From NCBI GenBank assembly GCA_902790635.1, contig CADASN010000002.1, forward strand, positions 124,001 to 188,000: a DNA stretch of 64,000 nt. Reading direction: 5' to 3'. This DNA comes from an uncultured Bacteroidia bacterium (lineage in GTDB: Bacteria > Bacteroidota > Bacteroidia > Bacteroidales > UBA932). The notes under the pieces were generated by a model. That model made no database searches. It had not been told where the DNA came from and saw only the letters and a list, made by a program, of their open reading frames with translations. Shown here piece after piece: positions 59,351 to 64,000 of the stretch; within the stretch, counting starts at the first letter, position 1; every line of letters starts with the position of its first letter. Made by a program: the position numbers and the translations under genes.

Positions 59351-60625
59351 ATGGAATTATACACGATTATCCTCATAACTGCCGCCGTGGCCGCTCTCCT
59401 GGCGTGGCTGCTGACCCATTTTATTGTCCGCGCACGATTCAGCAAGCAATTGTTCGCCAAGGAGACGAAACTTGCCGAGTCGGACGCGAGCTTGCGCGCC
59501 GAGCGCTCGATGCGCGAGCACGAGGCGGCTCTCTACGAGAAATCGCTCGATGAGCTGAAAGCCAGCCATAAGCAGGCGCTGGATGCTGCCCGGACCGAAC
59601 TGGCCCTCGAGAACGAGAAATTGCTCAAGGCCCGCGAAGAGTCCCTGCGAAAAGAAGCGGAAAACACGATGCGTGCCCTCACGGGCGGCCTGGACAAGGA
59701 TATCCGGGAGATGAAAGACGCTTTTGAGGCGCAGAAAAAGACCCACGCCGAGGAGGCTTCTTCGATCAAGACGCAGTTCGAGCAGACCGTCCGGCACCTC
59801 AAGGAGCAGACGGATGCTATCGGCACCCAGGCGGGTGACCTGGCCAATGCCCTCAAGGGCCAGAACAAGATGCAGGGCATCTTCGGAGAGACTATCCTGG
59901 AGAACCTGCTGCAGGCGGAGGGCCTGCGGCCAGGACGGGACTATGAGACGGAGTTCTGGCTGCGGGACAAAAGCGGTCAGATTATTCATAACGAACTGAC
60001 GGATAAGAAGATGCGTCCTGACTTCGCGCTGCATTATCCGGATGAGACGGACGTGATCGTGGATGCCAAGGTCTCCCTCACCGCCCTGTCGGACTACTTC
60101 AGTGCCGACTCGGACGAGAAGCGGGCGGAAGCCTCCCGGCGCAACCTCCAGTCTGTCCTCACCCATGTGCATGAACTGGCCGGGAAAGAGTATCAGAAAT
60201 ATCTGGTCGGCCGCAAGACGCTGGACTACGTGATCATGTTCATCCCCAACTACGGAGCCTGGCAGTTGGCCAAGCAGGAAGATCCCGATATCTTCACCAA
60301 GGCGCTTGCGCAGAATGTCCTGGTCACGACCGAGGAGACCCTCCTCCCCTTCCTCCGCCTGATCCGTTCCGCCTGGGTGCAGAAGGACCAGATGGAAAAC
60401 ATGGCCGACATTGTCGCGGGGGCGCAGAAGATGCTCGACCGCGTGGCACTCTTCTGCGAGAAGAACGCCGAGGTGGAGAATGCCCTCCGTCAGACCCTCA
60501 AGAAGATGGAAGAGAACTCCAAACGCCTCGTGGAAGGCCGCCAGAGCATCGCCAAGGCGGCTCAGGAGGTGCTTGACTGCGGGGTCTCCCCTTCTCCGGG
60601 AAAGCGGCTGCCGGAGCCGGAATAG
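59351..60625 (+). CDS. rmuC: DNA recombination protein RmuC
   Basis: The 424-residue protein has an N-terminal transmembrane helix (about 5-25, ILITAAVAALLAWLLTHFIV). A long coiled coil to about 170 follows, then the RmuC nuclease-like domain with MQGIFGETILENLL near 176, RPDFALHYPDETDVIVDAKVSL near 224 (aspartate and K of a PD-(D/E)XK core) and YVIMFIPNYGAW. RmuC limits inversions at repeats. No strong promoter is seen in the 70 bases upstream. Confidence 0.93.
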   Translation: MELYTIILITAAVAALLAWLLTHFIVRARFSKQLFAKETKLAESDASLRAERSMREHEAALYEKSLDELKASHKQALDAARTELALENEKLLKAREESLRKEAENTMRALTGGLDKDIREMKDAFEAQKKTHAEEASSIKTQFEQTVRHLKEQTDAIGTQAGDLANALKGQNKMQGIFGETILENLLQAEGLRPGRDYETEFWLRDKSGQIIHNELTDKKMRPDFALHYPDETDVIVDAKVSLTALSDYFSADSDEKRAEASRRNLQSVLTHVHELAGKEYQKYLVGRKTLDYVIMFIPNYGAWQLAKQEDPDIFTKALAQNVLVTTEETLLPFLRLIRSAWVQKDQMENMADIVAGAQKMLDRVALFCEKNAEVENALRQTLKKMEENSKRLVEGRQSIAKAAQEVLDCGVSPSPGKRLPEPE

Positions 60626-60641
60626 TCTGCGTGCGGCCGGG

Positions 60642-60672
60642 TTGAAATATTGCATATTTCTTGCTAAATTTG
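60642..60672 (+). promoter_or_regulatory. Promoter of the beta-propeller/NlpC/esterase operon
   Basis: TTG at 60642-60644, 20 bases, TAAATTTG at 60665-60672. The ATG at 60694 follows 21 bases later. Confidence 0.8.
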
Positions 60673-60693
60673 CACCCCTAAAACCTGACCTTC

Positions 60694-62097
60694 ATGAGAT
60701 TAATCGTGTCCTTGTCCCTGGGAATGCTGTTGCTGGGCGCGGCAGCGCTGTCGGCGGTTCCCGCCGGCGCCCAGACCGTGGTGCATCCCAAGCCCGGCAC
60801 GCAGTGGATCGGTGACGGGATCAAGGTGACTTTCCAGACCCGCAAACAGCACTATTCGTTCGCTGAGACAGAGACGCTGGACAAGGATATCCACTCCCCC
60901 AAGTCCGTCAACATCCACCCCACCGGCCGGAAATACTATGTCAATTCGCTCGAAGGTGCGAAGACGGTGGTGTATGACTTTTTCACGGGTGAGAAGCTCA
61001 AGGTGATCCGCCACCATTTCGATGAGAGCAGCAAGGACCTCTGGGCACCCTCCAGCGGCCTGTTCTCCTATGTGCACAGCTACTCGAATCCGGACACTTT
61101 CGACGGGAAACCCGTCGAGAGCACGTTCTCGCACGATGGACGCTATCTCTGGGTCCCCTACTACCGCCGCAGTTTCGACATGAACGCCCAGGAGCCGTCT
61201 GCGATGGCCGTTATCGATACCGACCGGGATGAGATCATCCGCGTCTTCGAGACCGGTCCCCTGCCCAAGATGGTGGCGACCTCTCCCGACGGGAAACTGC
61301 TGGCCGTGACCCATTGGGGCAACAACACGGTGGGTCTGCTGGACATCTCCGGCGAGAAGCCGGAAGACTGGCACTACATCTCCTGCCTGATCGTGGACTA
61401 CCAGCTGAAACTCAATTACAGCCTGACGCAGAAAGTGGACCGTGACGTGAACAGCGGGTACTGCCTGCGCGGGACTGTATTCACCCCGGACTGCCATTAC
61501 CTGCTGGTCGGCTGCATGGGGGGCGGCGGCGGGATCGCCGTGATCGACCTGACCACGGATCGCTACCTGGGCCGTGCGATGGGCGTGATGTCCAACCTGC
61601 GGCATCTGGTCATCAAGAACGGCTACCTGTATATCAGCATCAACAAGACGGGCTACATCCAGCGCATCGGCCTGGATGATTTCCTGGAGCAGGTGCAGGT
61701 GCTCGACGGCGACAAGCGCAAGACGGTGACGGTCCAGAACTGGGTGAACTGCAAGATTCCGGCGGGTGCCCGGACCATCGAACTGTCCCCCAGCGGGAAA
61801 TATGTCTTCGCGGCATGCAATTTCAGCAGCTGCCTGGCTGTGGCGGATGCCGAGAAGATGGAACTTCTCGGCACGATTCCTGCTGACTCTTTCCCCGTCG
61901 GGCTCGACATCTCCCGGGACGGAAGATACGTCTTCACGACATCACAAGCGAGGAATATCGCCGGCAACGCCGTGGATATCTTCAAAATAGAATATCTGGA
62001 TGAGACATTTAAACGCTATATTGATTGGCTTCCTCCTCTGCCGGGCATTGTCGGTGACGGCCCAAACACCGTCCTCGATTGGTTCATCAGCCGCTGA
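60694..62097 (+). CDS. Secreted YncE-like beta-propeller protein
   Basis: The 467-residue product has a signal peptide (ending AGAQ). It then has repeats of the YncE/cytochrome cd1-type seven-bladed propeller, such as HSPKSVNIHPTGRKYYVNSL, PKMVATSPDGKLLAVTHW and ARTIELSPSGKYVFAAC. No catalytic motif is evident; related proteins bind DNA, metal or cell-wall ligands. It is the first gene of a three-gene operon and overlaps the next gene by 98 bases. Confidence 0.82.
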   Translation: MRLIVSLSLGMLLLGAAALSAVPAGAQTVVHPKPGTQWIGDGIKVTFQTRKQHYSFAETETLDKDIHSPKSVNIHPTGRKYYVNSLEGAKTVVYDFFTGEKLKVIRHHFDESSKDLWAPSSGLFSYVHSYSNPDTFDGKPVESTFSHDGRYLWVPYYRRSFDMNAQEPSAMAVIDTDRDEIIRVFETGPLPKMVATSPDGKLLAVTHWGNNTVGLLDISGEKPEDWHYISCLIVDYQLKLNYSLTQKVDRDVNSGYCLRGTVFTPDCHYLLVGCMGGGGGIAVIDLTTDRYLGRAMGVMSNLRHLVIKNGYLYISINKTGYIQRIGLDDFLEQVQVLDGDKRKTVTVQNWVNCKIPAGARTIELSPSGKYVFAACNFSSCLAVADAEKMELLGTIPADSFPVGLDISRDGRYVFTTSQARNIAGNAVDIFKIEYLDETFKRYIDWLPPLPGIVGDGPNTVLDWFISR

Positions 62098-62998
62098 CAG
62101 TGTCCAGGTGACCATCTCCGAGCTGGCCGACCGCATCATAGACGAAGCGAAACTGTATCTCGGCACGCCATACCGGCGTGGCGGGAACGGTCCCAAGGTG
62201 TTTGACTGTACCGGGTTCACGAAGTTCATCTTCGGAAAATTCGGCTACGAACTCGGACGCACCGTCCCGGCGCAGGCCGTCGACGGCCGGGAAATGATCG
62301 GCAGCCTGGCGGACCTGCAGAAGGGAGACCTGTTGATCTTCGGCGCCCGCGGCAATCCCCGCCGGCAGGGCCATGCCGGCATCTTCATCGGAATGGACAG
62401 CACGGGGACCAACTTCAGCTTCATCCACGCCGCCGTCCACGGAGGGATCACCATTTCCAACTTGAACGAGACCTACTACAAGAAGCGCTTCTTGGGCGCC
62501 CGCCGCATCTTGCCGGATTTCCTGCCGGCCGTGACGGATACGACGGCCGTGGCCGTGCTGGACAGCCTGTCGGGACAGTTCGTTCCCCAGACGGATACCC
62601 TGCAGCTCTCCCCTGCCGACCGCAGGATCATCCTCTTTGCTGACGGGACCTGGGCCCTTGTGGACTCGACCGGCGCCGTGGCGGCACCGGCTTCCCAGGA
62701 CCGGATCCTGCTGGCTGAGAATGGATCCTGGAGGACCGTGACCTCCTCTACGGTCCAGATTCCCGACTTGAAGAAGCCCGAGCCGCAGACCCAGAAGACG
62801 ACGGGCAGTTCGTCCACGAAGACGACGGCTCCCCCGCCTCCGGCTGACGGCTCCGCTGTGTATCATACGATCGTGTCGGGTGATACGCTCTACGGACTTG
62901 CCCGCCGTTACGGGACCACCGTGTCGAATCTCTGCGCCCTCAACGGCATCACGACCAAGACGACGCTCCGTCCCGGCAAGAAACTGCGTGTCCGATGA
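62000..62998 (+). CDS. NlpC/P60 peptidase with LysM domain
   Basis: The 332-residue product has a signal peptide (about 1-21, ending VTAQ). An NlpC/P60 domain (about 40-170) carries the catalytic cysteine in FDCTGFTKFIF and the histidine in GHAGIFIG. A proline/threonine-rich linker and a C-terminal LysM domain (YHTIVSGDTLYGLARRYGTT and ending LRPGKKLRV) follow. It should cut peptidoglycan stem peptides. Its first 33 codons lie within the end of the propeller gene in another frame. Confidence 0.9.
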   Translation: MRHLNAILIGFLLCRALSVTAQTPSSIGSSAADSVQVTISELADRIIDEAKLYLGTPYRRGGNGPKVFDCTGFTKFIFGKFGYELGRTVPAQAVDGREMIGSLADLQKGDLLIFGARGNPRRQGHAGIFIGMDSTGTNFSFIHAAVHGGITISNLNETYYKKRFLGARRILPDFLPAVTDTTAVAVLDSLSGQFVPQTDTLQLSPADRRIILFADGTWALVDSTGAVAAPASQDRILLAENGSWRTVTSSTVQIPDLKKPEPQTQKTTGSSSTKTTAPPPPADGSAVYHTIVSGDTLYGLARRYGTTVSNLCALNGITTKTTLRPGKKLRVR

Positions 62999-63816
62999 GA
63001 CGCTTCTTCCGGATCATAGGGGTGCTGCTCGCCGTACTGGTGCCGAACCAGTTGCGGGCGGACCATCTGTATGCCTACCGGGATGTGGTCGAGGATGCCT
63101 ATGATTTCCTGGTTTACATCCCCGATTCTTACTACAACAGCGACAAGCCCCTCCCCCTCCTGCTGAATCTGCATGGCAGGAGCCTGACCGGCAATGACTT
63201 GAATATGGTCACCCGCTACGGCTGCATCGATGCCCTGCGTCGCGGCCGCAAGATCGAAGCCGTGGTCGTATGCCCCCAGTGCCGTACCACGGGGGGGTGG
63301 GATCCCGAGAAACTGATGAAGGTCGTCGATTGGGTCCGGTACAATTTCCGGACGGACCATAACCGCCTGTATGTCTTCGGTATCAGCATGGGCGGCTGGG
63401 GGACGTTCAAGTTTGCCGCCGCCTACCCGGACCAGGTGGCTGCCGCCATCGGGATGTGCGGGGGCTATACCGGACCGGTCGAGCCGCTGTCTCGGCTCCC
63501 GCTCTGGATCATCCACGGCACGAGCGACCGCGTCACCGAGATTTATTACTCGACCTCCGTCGTGGAGAAGATGGCCCGGACGGGTAAGTCCGGACGGCTG
63601 TATTTCACCTGGCTGACCGGTTGCGACCATTCGATCCTGGCGCGGGTTTTCCTGCTTCCGCAGGCCTACGATTGGCTTTTTGCGCATTCCCTGAAGGATC
63701 GGGACCGGCAGGTGAACCGGGACTTTCGGATCGTGCCCCGGGACCTGGATGCCGCTTATATGCACCTGGATCAGAGCCGGGCGCAGCGGCTTCCGATCCA
63801 GGAACCCTATAAGTAG
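62995..63816 (+). CDS. Secreted alpha/beta-hydrolase, PHB-depolymerase/feruloyl-esterase-like
   Basis: The 273-residue protein has a signal peptide (ending LRA) and an esterase fold with LNLHGRSLTGND near 60 and the nucleophile elbow GISMGGWG near 127. It also has the acid segment IIHGTSDRV near 170 and GCDHSIL near 207 for the histidine. This set fits the phospholipase/carboxylesterase or feruloyl-esterase-like group. It overlaps the NlpC/P60 gene by four bases (ATGA) and is the last gene of that operon. Confidence 0.82.
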   Translation: MRRFFRIIGVLLAVLVPNQLRADHLYAYRDVVEDAYDFLVYIPDSYYNSDKPLPLLLNLHGRSLTGNDLNMVTRYGCIDALRRGRKIEAVVVCPQCRTTGGWDPEKLMKVVDWVRYNFRTDHNRLYVFGISMGGWGTFKFAAAYPDQVAAAIGMCGGYTGPVEPLSRLPLWIIHGTSDRVTEIYYSTSVVEKMARTGKSGRLYFTWLTGCDHSILARVFLLPQAYDWLFAHSLKDRDRQVNRDFRIVPRDLDAAYMHLDQSRAQRLPIQEPYK

Positions 63817-63828
63817 CAGACGACTCCC

Positions 63829-64000
63829 CTACCGGGCTTTCAACGGCTGGGTAAACGGCTTCTTGAGCAGGGGCGTGCGGATGGTCAGCGAGACCGGTCC
63901 GGCGTTTTCTCCGCTGCGCAGGATGGCCAATGCCGTACCGTGGAAGAGCCGGACATGGTCGTCCGTGGAGATCTCTTCTGAAGTGATGTCACCGTTGGCG
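63829..64000 (-). CDS. C-terminal end of a glycoside hydrolase, probably GH2, cut by window
   Basis: On the minus strand one frame is open from the window edge to a TAG at 63831-63829. The 57 visible codons read like the last beta domain of GH2 beta-galactosidase-type enzymes, ending VRLFHGTALAILRSGENAG and then a strand pair. The catalytic part is outside the window, so the family call is tentative. It is convergent with the esterase gene, 12 bases away. Confidence 0.55.
   Translation of the reverse strand, partial: ANGDITSEEISTDDHVRLFHGTALAILRSGENAGPVSLTIRTPLLKKPFTQPLKAR

Noticed and set aside
1-64000. tRNA, rRNA or integration sites bordering the accessory island
   Set aside because: No T-loop, CCA-end pattern or rRNA sequence was seen by eye anywhere, including both island edges. 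A covariance search would be decisive.

Overview
The window is a stretch of chromosome from a high-GC member of the Bacteroidales (Bacteroidetes). Supporting signs are FimA/Mfa-type fimbrial genes (DUF3575, OmpA-like/DUF3868, fimbrillin, Mfa2-type anchor, DUF4906), a DUF4988 lipoprotein, a DUF2807 (GIN) protein, DUF3467, a His-rich TonB-dependent receptor, many lipoboxes, and promoters of the Bacteroidetes type. At least eight promoters have TTG, 19-20 bases, then TAnnTTTG. No rRNA, tRNA, CRISPR array, transposase or phage structural gene was seen.

Layout. 1-7.5 kb: end of a lipoprotein gene, holA, a GH51 arabinofuranosidase, a two-gene ABC exporter and a split 5'-nucleotidase. 7.5-16.1 kb: a leader with palindromes, then ssb overlapping a five-gene fimbrial operon that ends in a strong terminator. 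16.2-27.1 kb: a truncated TolC-like gene, tcdA, a double ATPase, a flavodiiron protein, a Na/Pi cotransporter, an esterase, a metal-linked TonB receptor/HMA pair and a CPA2 antiporter. 27.1-31.2 kb: gene remnants, a 17-residue-repeat protein, esterase, small lipoproteins, carbonic anhydrase and a 2-hydroxyacid dehydrogenase. 31.2-35.3 kb: a mosaic DUF4988/PA lipoprotein and a GH28-like enzyme ending at a repeat-bounded junction. 35.3-40.2 kb: an AT-richer accessory island. 40.2-64 kb: mostly core genes, including a thioredoxin lipoprotein, GH105, BASS transporter, acyltransferases, maf, kdsC, rubrerythrin, valS, tatAC, ABC-F, pncC, queA, rmuC, NlpC/P60 and the end of a GH2 gene.

The island is the most unusual part. 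It holds a two-TM protein, a tandem zinc-motif protein, a stand-alone GyrB-like GHKL domain that has lost its key ATPase residues, and a PD-(D/E)XK protein. It also holds a WYL regulator co-transcribed with a DEDDh exonuclease and a phage-type FVFGSNL protein. The WYL gene and a divergent unknown gene share a very symmetrical control region. Each has a TATCTTTG -7 box preceded by 10 bases and one arm of a 17-bp inverted repeat (16/17 match). That is a strong sequence-level sign of a coordinately repressed module; a defence or stress role is inference.

Functional links. GH51, GH28-like and GH105 point to use of pectin and arabinan side chains, although the genes are scattered. Rubrerythrin and the flavodiiron protein fit an anaerobe that handles oxygen and peroxide. 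Several remnants (TolC N-terminus, a 3' end at 27.1-27.3 kb, a secreted protein lacking its signal peptide at 35.0 kb) show repeated small deletions.
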